From positions 124,001 to 188,000 of the forward strand of contig KV748213.1 in assembly GCA_001692895.1 (NCBI GenBank): a stretch of DNA of 64,000 nucleotides, written 5' to 3'. This document shows, piece by piece, positions 1 to 14,039 of the stretch. The stretch is from Cenococcum geophilum 1.58. Its lineage: Eukaryota > Ascomycota > Dothideomycetes > Gloniales > Gloniaceae. Below the pieces are notes generated by a model. That model was not told the DNA's origin, did no database searches, and was given only the letters and a program-made list of their open reading frames with translations. Every line of letters starts with the position of its first letter. Within the stretch, counting starts at the first letter, position 1. The translations under genes were made by a program, and so were the position numbers.

Positions 1-1072
1 TTTTTACGCTAAGCCCCAAATTCTATTAATAATGTACTCCTCCTAGAGTCTTAACACTAGGCCTCTAGCTCTATTATATCCTTAAGTTATTCCCTTATAA
101 AAATCTTCTATAAAGTATTCCGCTATACTTCTTAGGATATACTTTACTTCTTAATATTTATACAGTATTTCTTCTCCTAGGTGCTCCAACTGCTCCTCTA
201 GTTGTGTTTTAAAGATTCTTTATGCCTAAAAGCTCTCTGGTGACTTATAAACCCTTTTTAATTCTTTTTAAGTGGCTATAATTTTTAGATAATTGTACCT
301 AATTAACCCGTCTATGTCTTTTCGCAGTAAAGCCCCTAATGGCTTTTTATCGTTTTATAGTTTAGCTTTTCGACTTAGAGTATCTGCTTATGTATTATCT
401 ATACCCTTAGTATACTAAATCTTGAAATAGTATTCTGTAAGTATCTCTACCTATCTAACCTATCTTTAGTTAAGTTCCTTTATCGTTAGGAATCCTATTA
501 GGTTTTTATAATCTATTTTAACTATAAATAGTTTCTCTATACCTTATAAAAATACTCTCTATTTCTTTAATGCTATAACTATACCTAATAGCTCCTTATT
601 GTAAATGTTATAGTTTAACTTTAGTAGTATTATCTTCTAACTGTAATATACTACTAGGTGCCATCTATCTAGATACTTTTATATAAAGTATACCCCTAGC
701 GTATAGTCTAATATATTTATTTCTACAACCGTTTCTAGCCCTAGTTAATAGATCTTAAGAACTAGCTCCTAGGTAAACAATTCTTTAACTTTTTTAAATA
801 ACTCTCTTTATTCCTTTCCCTATACCTATAGTTCTTCTTTCTTTATTAACCGTGTAAATGGTTTAATATCCTTTAACTATTATACTATAAACCTTTTATA
901 GTAATTATAAACCCCTAAAAACGATCTTAATTATATAACGTTTTCTAGTTCTTACCAATTTACTATATCCTTAATCTTCTTTAGATCTATACTAAGTTAG
1001 CCTAGTTTAATAATAAATCCTATAAAATTGGTCTTTCTGGTAAAGAACTTGTATTTCTTAATTGCTACTAAT

Positions 1073-2870
1073 GCCCGCGAAGCCCTACTGCACGCGTCCA
1101 CGTCGCCGCGGGTGGAAACATCATCTGGAATCCGTTCCTTTTAATGGCCAAGTGCAGAGGCGATGGTAGAGAGCCGTCGCAGCGCGTGCAGCGCGCTGTC
1201 GTTGCGACTCTGTGGTGTTGAGCCGGCGACGCGTTTAAAGCATCGCCCTTAATAACACTAGGAGCCTTACTGCCTCCGCTTAGAGCTCCCGTTCTACCAT
1301 CTAGGGAGGCCTATTAAGGGAAACTGGGATATAAAAACTACTTAATGTACGTCTACCTAGCTTATAGCTAGGGCCGAAACTGGCCTTATTAAGCTAGCGG
1401 ATGCGGATACGTCCTAGGCGTATAATAGGACACCCTTAGGCTTATACTAGCTCTAAGACCGAATGGATATAGTAAGGGCGTAGGGAACCCTTTTTTATAA
1501 GAACTTATTAATTAACGCGTCGCAGATACCTTATACGAAACTTATTAAGGCCCTAAAGGCCACCGCGAAGAACTTGTTAAGGCCCTGCCTAAAGAACTTA
1601 TTAAGGCCCCTCTAAGGGCCTATCTAGTATACCGGTACACCTAGGTAACTTAGAAGAGGGTCTTAATAGGCGTAGTGCGCGCGACCTGGTTGACAGCGAC
1701 GCGATAGCAACGCGATGGCGACTAGACGGCTTAACGAGGTGGAAACACGGGCAAAGCTCTAGGCAGCGGAAACATAGGCCAGCTTTAACGGCCCTATGGC
1801 GTTTAACTCGCAGGCGACTTATAGGTGACTCGCAGGTGACTTACAGGAGGGTCTTAATAGGCGTAGTGCACGCAACCTAATATATATACGTCTAAGGCGA
1901 CTTATAGGAGGGTCTTAATAGGCGTAGTGTATGTAACCCGATACGTATATATATAGGGGAGGCTGTAGGGGAAATATAGGCCAGTTGGACGAGGACTTGA
2001 TAGTCTTATAAAAAGGGGGGACACAAGCTTAGTTAGTAGGAGAGGGCAGAGCAGGTCGCCTGGCGCGGGACCTAGTATCTATAAACCCCTCCTATAAAAC
2101 ACGGTCGGCCTATTATAAGGAGACTTTTATAGGCATCGCGAAACGGGAGCTAGTGGTGTATAGGGTATTACGCCCCTATATTACTGCTAGTCTCCTATAG
2201 GGCGAAGTACATAGTAGCTACTACTGGCTTTAGGGACCTTACCCCTTAGCTAAGCTCTAACCCCTAGTGCACCTAATAGGCAGGTAGAATTACATCCTAG
2301 CCGAAGAAGACTACTACGTGGCTTAAGAGAACGGATACGCGTATTGGTACATTAACAGACGGAACCGTTTGTTTGCTTCTAGGGCGGTACGCTAATAAGA
2401 TATGCTTAAGGAGTAAATAGGAGTTACTTAGGTAGGGGAGGCTTTTTAGTCTGGGCCTTAACTATAGAAGGTACCTAAGGCTTCTATATTACAGGATGCA
2501 GCTACGACACCTTTATAGGATTACGCTAATAGGTATATAAGACGGGAGTTATAACCCCTAGAAAAGGCAGCTTATGCCTATACCAGCGGAAATAATAGAA
2601 AAGGTGTGAAACTAGAGGCTATAGAAGGCTCCTAAGCTATACAAAAGCGTATTAACTCTAGGAGGAGACTTTTATATAGACCGTGGGGGGGCGGACTGGT
2701 ATTTAGGCCAATCCTATTATAAGATATCCAAAAGAACTGGTAAGACCCCCTGTTAAGGTGGTGGCAGCTAACTGCTTATAGAAAGCCCCTAGGCCTTTAG
2801 GCCTAGGTATTAAAACAAATACTAAAAAACTAGGGTAGAGGCCTAGATAAGTAGGTATATTAAACTCTAT
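1073..2870 (+). repeat. LINE copy 1 divergent 5' segment
   Basis: This segment lies inside the target duplications of LINE copy 1, so it arrived with the LINE. It does not resemble the ORF1/endonuclease part of LINE copy 2. The first 170 bases (to about 1240) and 1680-1810 are GC-rich and little mutated. Three copies of a motif containing TCTTAATAGGCGTAGTG occur at about 1655, 1846 and 1907; the last two are about 61 bp apart and look like 5'-UTR promoter-type repeats. From about 2040 to 2860 there is codon-like sequence broken by TAG/TAA that I do not recognise. I do not see the endonuclease motifs found in copy 2. Confidence 0.5.
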
Positions 2871-5800
2871 TATATAGCACAATTAACCTTATATTTATGG
2901 ACGAAGGCCTATACTAGAGACTCGAAAGGTATAACCCCAAAGAAGAATAGGCACTCGCCTTAGACCATATCCCCATCCAGATATAGCTAGATTTAGATAT
3001 TAAGGCGCAACTAAGTAGTAAAAGATATGTAATAAGGAAGCTTAAGATAGACAGTTTCCTTAATATAGTTAAATAATAACTCTAAGACCTAGAAGAAATC
3101 CACCCAATTCTAAACGAGCGAGGCTTATTAGCCACCCCTAAGGAAATTAACTAAAGACTAGAAAGGATCTAGGCAGCAATTAAAAACGGGCTAGAAGAGC
3201 ACTGCCCGGTCTTAAAACTGGGCCCCTATACGCGACACGCATAGTCCGTATAATGCGTAGTTCTTATTACTAGCTAATAATAAGCAAGAAGGAAATATAT
3301 AAGTAGCCATAACCCTAAAGACAAGAGACGATATAAAGACACAAGAAACCAGTTAAAGAATACCCTAAAGAAAGAAGTAAGGAATAACTGGAGATAGTTT
3401 ATAAACGAGCATACTTCTAACCCAAGCCTCCCCTATAATAAGGGCCTTTGGGCTATAGCAAAATAGGTAAAAAAAAAAAAAGGCAGGGCGCCTAGCAAAA
3501 GACCTATACCTACTACCCCTATAAAGAGCAGGGGAATTACAGGCCACTAACAACAACAATAAAAAGGCAAAGATCCTTATAGAAAGGTTCTTCCCCTAAC
3601 CAACTCTAGCAGACCTCAGCGACATTATAGGTAAAACACCGGTAACTCACCTAAGGGTCAACAGCGACATAACAATAGAGGAAATAGCTAGAACTATTAG
3701 CCGCCTTTTAAACAATATAGCACTAGGACTAGATAGGATTCTAAATAAGGCCTTAAAAATATATAGACTACTTATAGCACCCTAGCTTATAGATATAGCT
3801 AGGGTATACTTTACTATAGGCTACTACACGCGACTTAGAAGAGCTATAACAACGGTTATTTTACGGAAAGAAGGTAAAGCAGATTACTTAATCCTAGAAA
3901 GCTACCGCCCTATTACCTTAAAAAACACCCTTAGCAAGATCTTAGAAAAGGTAATAGCGGACTATATAGTAGACACGGCTAAGGAATATAACCTACTACT
4001 ACAAAGCTAAATAGGGGCAAGAAAGAACCGCTTAACACTATTAGCACTTACGCTACTCGCTACCACTATTAAATCCGCATAGGCGATGCGAAGGGACTTT
4101 ATAGTATTAATGCTTAGCCTAGATATTAGCGGCGCCTATAATAATATATCCTATAAGCGTCTCCTATATATCTTTAGGGTAAAAGGCTTCCTAGAATAGA
4201 TTATATAATTTATTTAAGGGTTTATAGGTTAGAAAGAAATATTACTAGTCTTTAGCAGATACCAGAGCCCCCCTATTATAGTTACAACAGGAATACTATA
4301 AGGATTACCCCTCTTGCCTATACTCTTCCTTTTCTTTATAAGCAACCTACTTAACTCCTTTAAGGAAGGGGCGACCTAGGGGATAGGCTTTATTAACGAT
4401 ATAAACCTAATTATATATAGGCTAACAGCCATAGAAAATTATAGAACACTAGAGAAAGCTTATAATACCTATATAGAATAGGCAAGACAATATAGAGTCT
4501 AATTCTTACTAAAGAAATACCAGCTAATCTACTTTATAAGAAAACGTAACTAATCTATAGATCTTTAGCATATAATCCATATCTAAGGCTTTAGGGGTTA
4601 ACCAGTTTAGGGTTTAAGGGTATTAGGAGTATAGGTAGACAGTAAGCTCCGGTAGAGCGTATATACGGCGTAAGCGGCCTATAAGAGCTAAGTATAGTAT
4701 ATCGCATTATCCAGGATTGTTAATTCTATATAGGGTCCATACTTTTAGAGGTTACGCCTACTATATACAGCAGTTGTTTGGCCAACTATAACGTATAGGT
4801 CCAATATTTGGGCCATTAGAGAATCTAAGAAAGGCCCCCCTAAATCACTCCTTAAACTACTCTAAAAGGTCCAAATAGCTTACCTCTAGAGTATAATAGG
4901 TAGATATAAGCGAACGGCTACAGCACTGCTTAAAAAGGAAGCTAATATTCCCCCCCTATAACTATATATTAAAGCCGCTATAATATAAAGGGCGTAAAAC
5001 AAACGTAACTCTAATATTATAAAGTATATTAAAACACGCCTAAATAAACTATAGAGGGACCCTAGGGCGCCCTATAGGAAAACAAACCAATAACCCTAAA
5101 GTAGGGAAGATATATTAAAGAAACAGGTAAAGAAAGCAGAAGAAAAATAGTGCTGCTTTAGGGCCCAGGCCTATATAGAGGAGGAAGGGAAACGCGTAAG
5201 AGGCCAGTAAAGATAATAGTAAGAGAGAGAAAGGAGTAAAAGTAGAACACAAAAGAATACTAGGAAACTATCTACTATAATACAATACTAGCTAGACTAA
5301 CGCTGGAGAGGCGTATAGGAGTTGAAGGTATAGAGGCTAACTAAGGCAAGAGGAACCCAAGCCGTAGCATGGTTAACGCTATAGGGGGTAAATACTTTAG
5401 GGCTCTAAGAAGGCCTAATAAAGGTAGAAAATATAATAGCAACACTCTTAAGAACAGGAATAATAGGACTAAAAGACTGGCTCTACTAGGTAGGTATCCT
5501 AGTAGGTAGCCTAAGATGCGAATATAGCTGGCTAAGACAGACACCAAAATATATAATACTATTATGCCCCTTACACACCAACTAAGAAGTAATACTCTTA
5601 GTAGCTAGCATAGAGAACTATAATACACTACTCTCGATATAAAAAGGCCTTAAGGCGGTTACCTAGTAGCTTATTAGCTAAAATATACTAAACCAGTTCT
5701 GGGTTATAAAGGAAATAGTAATAAAGGGCGGGAGAGGCGAGTAACGGGCGCCCCCTAATAACTCTATAGTAGTAGAGTAAAGTTTGCAATACTAGCGCGT

Positions 5801-6033
5801 CCGTAGGCTTATTACAGCAGTAGTGGTTCCTAAAAAGGTTAAAAAGTAAGGTAGTAGAGCACTATAGGTAACTCGCAGGCGCCTTATAGGCGGCCTATAG
5901 GCGAGTCCTAAAAGGCGGGAAGATGGATTACGGAGTTTTCTTAAATAGAGTTTTCTCCCTATATGTATATAAGGAGTAGTCCGCGTGGGCCCAATAGGGA
6001 TCCAAATCGGACGTTAAGTAATAAATAATAATA
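1073..6033 (+). mobile_element. LINE copy 1 (Tad1-like non-LTR retrotransposon, RIP-mutated)
   Basis: A non-LTR element inserted in gypsy element A. A 12-bp target duplication (ATTGCTACTAAT) lies at 1061-1072 and 6034-6045, and the 3' end is an A/T trinucleotide tail (about 6019-6033). From about 2870 onward it is collinear with LINE copy 2 (53084-58652). That part includes the reverse transcriptase (about 3840-4520, with the GIPQ-SPL-like and FxDD-like blocks around 4290-4410) and the C-terminal Cys/His-type ORF2 tail (about 5430-5720). Many stop codons of the TAG/TAA type have replaced Trp and Gln codons, as RIP produces. The first 1.8 kb does not align to copy 2 by eye (separate entry). 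It is not active. Confidence 0.85.
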
Positions 6034-9000
6034 ATTGCTACTAATATCTGTTCCTCTTATAGTCTCTTTAAGACCTATTTAATATATTCTCCGTATTCTT
6101 CCTTAGTTATTAAGTAGATAATAATATTATTAAAATATACTATAATAAATTTATCTAAGTATTCTCCTAATATATTATTAATACGCTTCTAGAATGTTGC
6201 TAGCGCATTTATAAGCCTAAATTGCATAACTAATAGTTTATATAGTTCTTCCTTTAACTTAAAGGCTGCCTTCTATTCGTCGCCTTCCTTAATTCTAATC
6301 TAATAGTACGCCTACCTTAGATCTATCTTTATAAAGATTTACGCATTGCCTATCCTATCTTAGATTTCGCTAATTAAGGGTAAAGGATACCTATCCTTTC
6401 TAGTAATGCTGTTTAACTATCTATAGTTAATATATAGCCTTAGTTTACCGTTCTTTTTTAGTATAAATAGTACTGGGTAACCTACTAATAACTATAATGG
6501 TCTAATATATCCCTTTTGTAAGTTCTCCTAGATAAACTCTTTTAGTGCTCTTCCTTTGTCCTTAGTAAGCTTATAGATTAGAAAGAACCTTAGACTTATT
6601 CCTAGTTCTAATTCTATTTTATAATCCTATACTATATATTCTAACAGCCTTTTACTTTCTAGTGACTATAGTTTCTTACCGTACTTATAATATCTCTTTA
6701 GTATATAGCTTAGTCCTTTCTCTGTTTCTTTATAGGTTGCTCCTACTTAGTACTATACTAACTTGGCTTATTATTATATCTTGCGTTATTAAGTATCCCT
6801 AATATTGACCTAACCCGTAACCTAATTAATCCTTAAGTTATATTCCTATAACTAAGGCATTCCTAATACTGCCTTATTGTTCCCTAATAGTAATATATTA
6901 AAAGATATCTTAATTTGTCTCCCTTTAATGGTTAGCTAAATAGGTCCTATTTTAAGGTTAATAATACCTCCTCCGTAGGCTATTGGATCTCCTAAAATTA
7001 TTACTAATAGGTAAGGGTGCTTTTTTTTCTTGTGTGGTAATCCCATTCTTTTAACTGCTAATAGTAAGATATAGTTTCTTATTGCTCTACTATCTATTAA
7101 TACTTCAAACTGTTAATCTTACTATTTAACTTATAGGTTTAGGTATTGTCCTTAAATTCCTTTAAGGGTTTAAGGCTCTACTACTAGTTCCCTCTAGTCC
7201 TATAGGCCTCTACTTTTCCCAATTATTAGCTGCTTAATCCTATTTATACTTAGTCTACTTTTAGCTAATACTTAGTTCGCTTCTTTTCTTTAATATACTA
7301 CAGACACGTGTTCTCTAGGCATTCCTATTACTATTATCCATCTAGGTATTCTTCCGTAAGGAATCTTTTTAACTAAAGTATTAAGTTACCTAACTCCTAA
7401 ACTTCTATTGGGTGCTAGCTATATATATACTTAGCATTTCTATACTTCTATTCTTCTACTATCCAATATATTCTTATAGGGTATTTTTAGTACTTATCCT
7501 TAGGTGCTCTATGCATATTATATATATTATCTATATATATAATCCATACTAATATATAATATACTTAGTGTTTTAGGTTAACTTTTAGCTCGTCTTTATC
7601 CTTAAGTTTAAACCTCTACTGTATTAATCTAAACGTTATAACCTTATTCGTAGGTACTAAGATATGCCTTTCGCTTCTCTAGTCCTCTAAACGCTCCTCT
7701 AGATCCTTTAATGTTATAATTAAGGCCCCTTTAATATAACTCATTACCTTTTCCGTAATAGGGTGGTCTTAGATAACTTTCTTATCTAACTATATATAGA
7801 AATCTTCCTACTTATCGTTATGCCTTTACCTATACTACTTTTAGTATATCTGCTAGAGTATATACGGCTCGTCCGTAAGGAAGTATCTTCTTATTACTAT
7901 ATCGTAATATCCTTTAGTATGTCGTTCCTTAAACCTAGTTAGAATCCCTAAATCCTCCTTATTCTCTAGTTTAGTAAGCTACTTAGCTTTTAGTATACCT
8001 ACTTTAGGCCTATTAGTAATTCTTCGTATAGGTACTTTATCCTTAGAATATCCTAGTGTATTAGTCCTCTAGTCTAACTTCTGTTATTACTATATAATAA
8101 TTCTTACTCTAAATTCGGTCATGGTTTCCTTTAGTTTTCGCCTTATAAGTAGATCCTTAAAGTCTTCTTGCTTCTTAATCTTGGTTTACTTAATAGTCCT
8201 CATTTATATCTGAAATTCTTAATTCTATAGAATTCTTAATCCTAAGCTTGCTTCTGTCTTAAGCTTAGCTCCTACCTTAGTCCAACTAGACTTAAGTGTT
8301 CTTATCTTATCTTAAGAGTCTTATACTTATAGGAAACTCTATCCCAAGCTTATTTATATATCCTTAAACTAAGCTACTGCCCTACTCTATTGGTTTTCGT
8401 CCATTATAGGTCCTTGGGTATGCCTTATCTCGTCTTAAAAATCTTAAGTCTTTAGCCTTTTGCCTTTATCGAGTGCCGAAGTAGCTCGCTGTCCTACTTC
8501 TCTTACGTCTTGCGAAGCAATAGACATCGTGTCTAGTAGGGTCTTAATCCCTACTAATGTTCCCTATTTTATAGTAGAATTATCCTCTACCTCTCTTATA
8601 ATATCTTTAAGGTCCGTATACTTCTAGTAAGTTACTCTTATTACCTTATTATTACTAAATATTTCACCTATATTAAATTTATTATCCTTAATGTCCGATC
8701 TATAAACTGGTTTATTAGTTCCTTTATATATTAAGGATTTTAGCTCTTATAGCTAATAGCTTACGCTATACTTAGCATCTTTATAAATTTAGTATGCGTT
8801 ATTATAATAAAACGCGAAACTTCTAATTAAACACTCTGTTATTCCTCGTAGTATACTATTATCCCTCTATATATATATATCTTTTACTAGTCTAGTTCCC
8901 TTTATTGTATAGTAACTCTAACCATCTTTATAATCCCTCGCGAAGTAACCTTATTTTCCGCAATTTATATAAGCTCTATCTTTAAACCATTAACTTTACT

Positions 9001-10021
9001 ATAGAGTCCGCCTAAACGTCTTCTACTACTAAGATTCCTAGTTTAGCCTCTACTCCTTAGTCCTGTAATTACTAGATCCTTAATCTTTAGGTTTTTATAG
9101 TTTCTTACTCTATCTCTTATAGGCTTCTTTAGTACCACTTAGGTCTATTAGCTCTGCGCTATACTATAGTTTTTAACTTAGCTTTAGTTATTGCGTATTT
9201 TACGCCTTATATAACTATAAAACTCTATCCTAACCTCTCTTGGCCTATTCCCTTTAATAGATCCAATTATTAATCTTAATTGCTTAATCTATTAGCCCTC
9301 TTAGGGTGTCCATATCTTCTATTAAGATAATTACGTCCTAGACTTTAGCCTTAAGTTCTTATTTATACTATACTATAAGCGCCCTATTATTCCACTTAAC
9401 TTATATTACTAGCGTCTAGAACTATATTATATACTTAATTACTAAGGTTCGTTGCGTAATATCTTAGAGTTTTCTTTCCGCTATAGTTACTGCCTTTAGG
9501 TCTCTAAATATTTATATAAGTTACTTTATAAACCCTTCCTAGCTTAAGAATATAAATCGCACCTCCTAATTAGTGGTTATTATTTCATTTACCTGTATTT
9601 TCGTAAGGTAAAGCTTAAACTACTTAAGTGCTCTTCCTAATAGGAATAGTCCTATATACACTATTTAATCTATAGGTATTAGCAGCTTCGCTCCTTCCTG
9701 CGTATCTTTAAAGTGCATTTACGTAAGGAATCCCTTAAGCTTTAACCTTTCTCCTAAGTACCTCTTAATTAATAGTAGTTTAATCTTTGCCGCTCCTATC
9801 CTATTAATCCTTTTTTTTAGTGCCGCATTATTTATTATTAGCTAGTTAACTATTTCTTATAGTTATCTAACTATTATAGGTTGCTATAAATTAGTATCTG
9901 CTATACTAGTGTTACCTCCTAACCTTAAAGTAGTTGCCGCCGTTAATAGCGTTATAGTGGCTGCTTTTAGTAGCATGTTATTTAACTTTTTATATTTAAT
10001 ACTATAACTAGGTAGTAATTA

Positions 10022-10446
10022 TATAACGGAACCTTATAGCAGGTACTACGGTAGGCTTATTATTAGGCTAGGTATATAGGTAATATAAATTAAAGTTAAN
10101 AACGTAATAATAACTGGTNGAGTNGTTGCCTAATANATTAACTNTAATTATATTCTAAGAATTACTANAANGAAGGAACTATCTAGGTAGGGATTAAGGG
10201 TCCTTAAATACACAACCGTACTCCTATAAAATCCTCTTTATACGTAATATACGTGTGCTTTATCTACTCTATCGCGGATTATATAGATTATATAGATTAT
10301 ATAGATTACGTTATATAACCTTTAGTTACTATTCCTCATCACATAGTTCTATCGGCTCTATCCTAAACCGTGCCTAAATTAACCAACTAGCTTCTTCCGA
10401 CTCTTCCCCTAGTAGTCGTAACATTGTACTTAAAGCGTTCGTAACA
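10022..10446 (-). repeat. 5' LTR of gypsy element A
   Basis: A 425-bp LTR, the same length as both LTRs of element C. Read on the minus strand it begins TGTTACG and ends near TCCGTTATA, matching the B and C LTR ends. It contains a short AT-rich tandem repeat (about 10274-10308, unit GATTATATA) not seen in the B and C copies, and several ambiguous N bases. Confidence 0.85.
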
Positions 10447-13400
10447 ATAAGTCGGCTTCTATAACACTTATTCGGTTTAGGTTAAAGTATTAAAGTATAG
10501 GCGTAGTAGTAAATATAACCTTTAGATAGGCAAAGGCCTTTTTATATTCCTTATTAAAGATAAAGACTTTATCCTTTTGGGTTAGAGCTATAAGGGGTAA
10601 AACTAGGGCGGAGAAGTTATTAATAAACTGTTAGTAGAAATTAGCAAATCCTATAAAGGCTCTTACGTCCTTAATATTCTTGGGTTCTTGCCAGTTTATA
10701 ATTACTTTGACTTTTTTCAGATCTATTTATATACTATTTATAAAAATAAGGAGTCTAAGGTATAAAACGGAAGTTTTATAAAACTCGCATTTATTTATAT
10801 CTAACTATAGACTAGCTCCGTATAGGGCTTATAGAATAAGGTTAACGTATTTCCGATATTTAGTTAGGTTATTACTATATATTAGGATGTCGTTAATATA
10901 AGCAGTATAGAAGATATCCAGGTAGGGGTGTAGGGTATTATTTATATAATGTTAAAACGAGCTTGGAGCGTTTATAAGGCTAAAGGATATTACTAAGTAT
11001 TTAAATAGTCTATATCGGGTACAAAATATAGTAAGCCATTTATCCCCTTTTGCAATGCGGAGATGGTTAAATGTAGAGATAATATCGAGCTTTATGTAGT
11101 AACGAGCCTTACTTAGTTAGTTTAGCGTCTCTTATATTAACGGGATTAGATATCGGTTCTTAACGGTAATAGCGTTAAGAGCTTAGTAGTCTACATAGAA
11201 GCGCAAACCGCCGCTAGGTTTCTTAACGAAGATCACTAGTACGGCTATAGGTAACGAGCTTACTCTAATAAATCCTTTGCTTAGGTTCTCGTCTAAATAC
11301 TTTTATAGCACTTAGAGTTTATTTTAAGACATTCTATATAAGGGTCTAAATCTAGGCTACCTTCCTTCTATAAGTATAATCTTATAGTTATATAGTTAGT
11401 ATTCTAGTAGCTTATTAGCTTCCTTTTATAAGAACGCATCTAGGCGATAATAATACTCTATTAGTACCTTCGTGGCAGGGTCGGTGTGCTTCTTTAGTAC
11501 TAAGGCCTTCTTAATATCGGCTATCGTAATAGCGAAGATCGTATGCTTGGGTTTCTTAGCAAGTTACGCTAACAGGGTAGCTCTAATTATGCGAATATCT
11601 AGGGTGCTAAGCTTGCTTGGATTGCTTATAGTTTCTTACTTAGGTTTAGGTTCGGTATTAGATACGGAGTTAGTATTAGATTTAGGTTTAGGTTCTTTAA
11701 AAATCCTTTTTATAGTAGAATACTAGTCCTTCTAGTATTTTCGTATATTAAGCTTAAGCTTCTGCTTAGCTTAGGGCGGTATAGTACTTAAAGTCTATTT
11801 ATAGGGTTTAGTAGAATTTTTAGATCCTTAATAGATATTGGTAGAAATCTTACATCGGTAGAATTTGGTGGAATTCCTAGGTTAGTAAAATCTAGTAAAT
11901 TCTTTAGGCGTGGGGTAGATATTGGTGGAAATCTTAGGCTAATAGATTTTAGTAGATTTCCTAGATTTTAGTTTAGGGTTAGAATGGTATATTATAAGGC
12001 ACTTCTACTTACAATGGGAGGCGGTAAATAAAAGTTTAAGGTTGTCTTAATTAATAGTTACCTTATATAGCTTTATCTAGGGTTATTTAAGGATCACTAG
12101 GTAACCTAAGGTAGTAATAAAAAGCTTAATTAGTTCTTTGTGGTTTAGGTATTAGAGTCTTAGGTATACTATATAGGTAATTTAGCCTAAAACCGTATAT
12201 TTGCCATTAAATCTAAATACGTCAATATACTAGTTAAGGGGGGTTAAAGTAAAACCATTATCTTACGCAAAGATCTTATTAATAAATCCTATACCACTAG
12301 CTCCTATATTAATTAGGACTTAAGTATTAGCCTATTAATTATTCTACTAAAGATAATAGTTAACGGTTATGCTATAATCCTAAGAGTTAGAGTTTATAAC
12401 ATCTAAAGCATTTAATAAAACCCTAAGGTAGAGCCGTCCTGGAGAGCGACTTAACTCTAAGACGTGCCTTTTAGTAGTAAGCGGGAAGGGGTTCCTATAG
12501 AACGTTGGTTGTAGCTTTGCCCTTATAAGTAGTGCTTACTAAATATGGGGCTGGAACTAGGTAAAGATTAGGGGCGGTAACCGGAAGATTAATGTAGTAA
12601 ACGGTTACTAGTATTGGCCGTTTATAAATCGTTTTGGGGCGTAGGTAAGGGGATAAGATAATATTTTAAGATATAGTCCTTACTTCCGCACTTAAAGTAA
12701 AGGCCTAGCTTAATACGTCTTTCTTATTTAGGGGACCCTAATAGGGCGTACTCTAGGGTTCCAGTGTTAATATCCATAGCGTTAGGGTGCTTAGGCTAAG
12801 ACGACTTAGTAGATATTTATAAGGCTGTTATATTATATCGAGAAGCGTATTTCGGTATTAGGCGTAGTATATTATTATACCGTTTATTAACGACGTTTGC
12901 GCAGGCGTTAAGGGCTCCCGGTAGGTCTACGCCTATTAGGGAGGTTTTTAGTTTAGGGCTTAGAGATTTAATAAGGCTGTTAATTAGTGCGGAGTTATTT
13001 TAGCCTATTTCCCTTACGTAATAGTTAAATTTAAAGAAGTATACTAGGAAACTTTTCGTTCCTTAAGCTATATAGTTTATCTTTCTCTAGGTAGTAGCTT
13101 GGCGGTTTAGGTTACTATATAAGGCTTTAAGAAGTATAACTAGGCTTTATACTAAGGTTGGCTAAAGAGGTTTAATAAGGTTAGCTGCCTTTTTTTTTAG
13201 TTAACTTAGGGCGTAATAGAGTCGGTTAGCTTTAGTTAGGTAACAGTTAGCGTTACTAGTTAGCTTATTTTTAAGCTAGCTTAGGAATAATTAGAGTTCT
13301 TATTATTTACTAGTAAATACTAGGGGATCTAGTAGTCGTTCGGATCGTTTTAATATAGTAGTTTATTTAAGGTAGATAGCTGCTATAGATTTAGGGCTCG

Positions 13401-14039
13401 CGTTCCGCGTATTTATCTCTAGAGATAGTGTTCGGTCTTAAGGCCCTAATATAGGCGTCTTAAGTGTGCGGATTTCTTCTTAGAGGTCCTTAATTAGTCG
13501 CTAGTATTGTACTTCTTATTTAGCTTATTATTAATTTAAAGTGTCTTAGTTTTATATAAGGGCGTTTATAAAAGACTTCTATATTTCTACTAGTTATTCT
13601 TAGAGTGTAGATATAATACTAACGGCCGTTATAGAGGCTTTAGGGTCGTTTTATATTTCGGAGGTAGTATATAAAGTTAACGTAATATAGTGTTACGGAG
13701 TGAGTATAAGCGGCGATAATATATAGTAAGGTAGATATTATTAAGCTATATACATAAACTGTGTAAGAAGTCAAGACGTTATATAAGGAAAGAAGGTAGG
13801 AAAACAGGAAGAAAGGGTATATATCGTTAACTTAGTTACTTAGTTAATACGTATATAGGTAGAATAGGGTTTAGGTTATAGTCCTAGCAGAACTTAGCAG
13901 AATATAGCAGAATTCCATAGATTGCCGTTAGATTGCTATTAGATTGCCGTTAGATTGCCATTTTACGGTTAGTCTCTAATTGCTAAGTTGGTGGAAATAG
14001 GTAGATGTATGCAAGGTGTTATAGGGGTGTCCCGTAACA
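10447..14039 (-). mobile_element. Ty3/gypsy LTR retrotransposon G (5' half, fossil)
   Basis: Minus-strand gypsy of a different family from A/B/C. The reverse transcriptase core (AYIND-like, ancestral YIDD) lies near 10885-10920, RNase H/connection at 10452-10700, protease and gag between about 11300 and 13700, and a 5' LTR at the right end. The 3' half is missing at the junction with the LTR of element A. It is broken and RIP-mutated. A scrap of the same gag/leader sequence recurs at 62490-62712. Confidence 0.75.
13761..14039 (-). repeat. Probable 5' LTR of gypsy element G
   Basis: The right edge reads CCCGTAACA on plus, that is TGTTACGGG on the element strand, a typical LTR start. The left edge (TGTG at about 13761) is my best guess. 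The LTR holds four or five short repeats built on GATTGCCGTTA (about 13918-13962) and repeats of a CAGAA motif (about 13885-13912). Beyond 14039 the sequence switches abruptly to plus-strand gypsy coding. Confidence 0.55.

Larger units (their letters stand above)
1..10446 (-). mobile_element. Ty3/gypsy LTR retrotransposon A (3' end outside window, RIP fossil)
   Basis: Minus-strand chromovirus-type gypsy fossil of the same family as elements B and C further along the window. Going from high to low coordinates it shows the 5' LTR (10022-10446), a gag region (about 8700-9960), protease, reverse transcriptase (the tyrosine-hydrophobic-Asp-Asp type core lies near 6120-6165) and RNase H (about 1-1060). 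The integrase and 3' LTR lie beyond window position 1. A LINE sits inside it at 1073-6033. The element is strongly AT-biased and broken throughout, as expected for RIP. Family assignment rests on collinear similarity to elements B and C, which have matched LTRs and target duplications. Confidence 0.85.

Noticed and set aside
5341-5547. Leu-rich minus-strand frame resembling a membrane protein (also seen at 53579-53761)
   Set aside because: It is the antisense shadow of the LINE ORF2 C-terminal region, present in both LINE copies.
11472-11726. 84-residue plus-strand hydrophobic ORF
   Set aside because: It lies antisense to gypsy element G gag/protease and shows no independent support.
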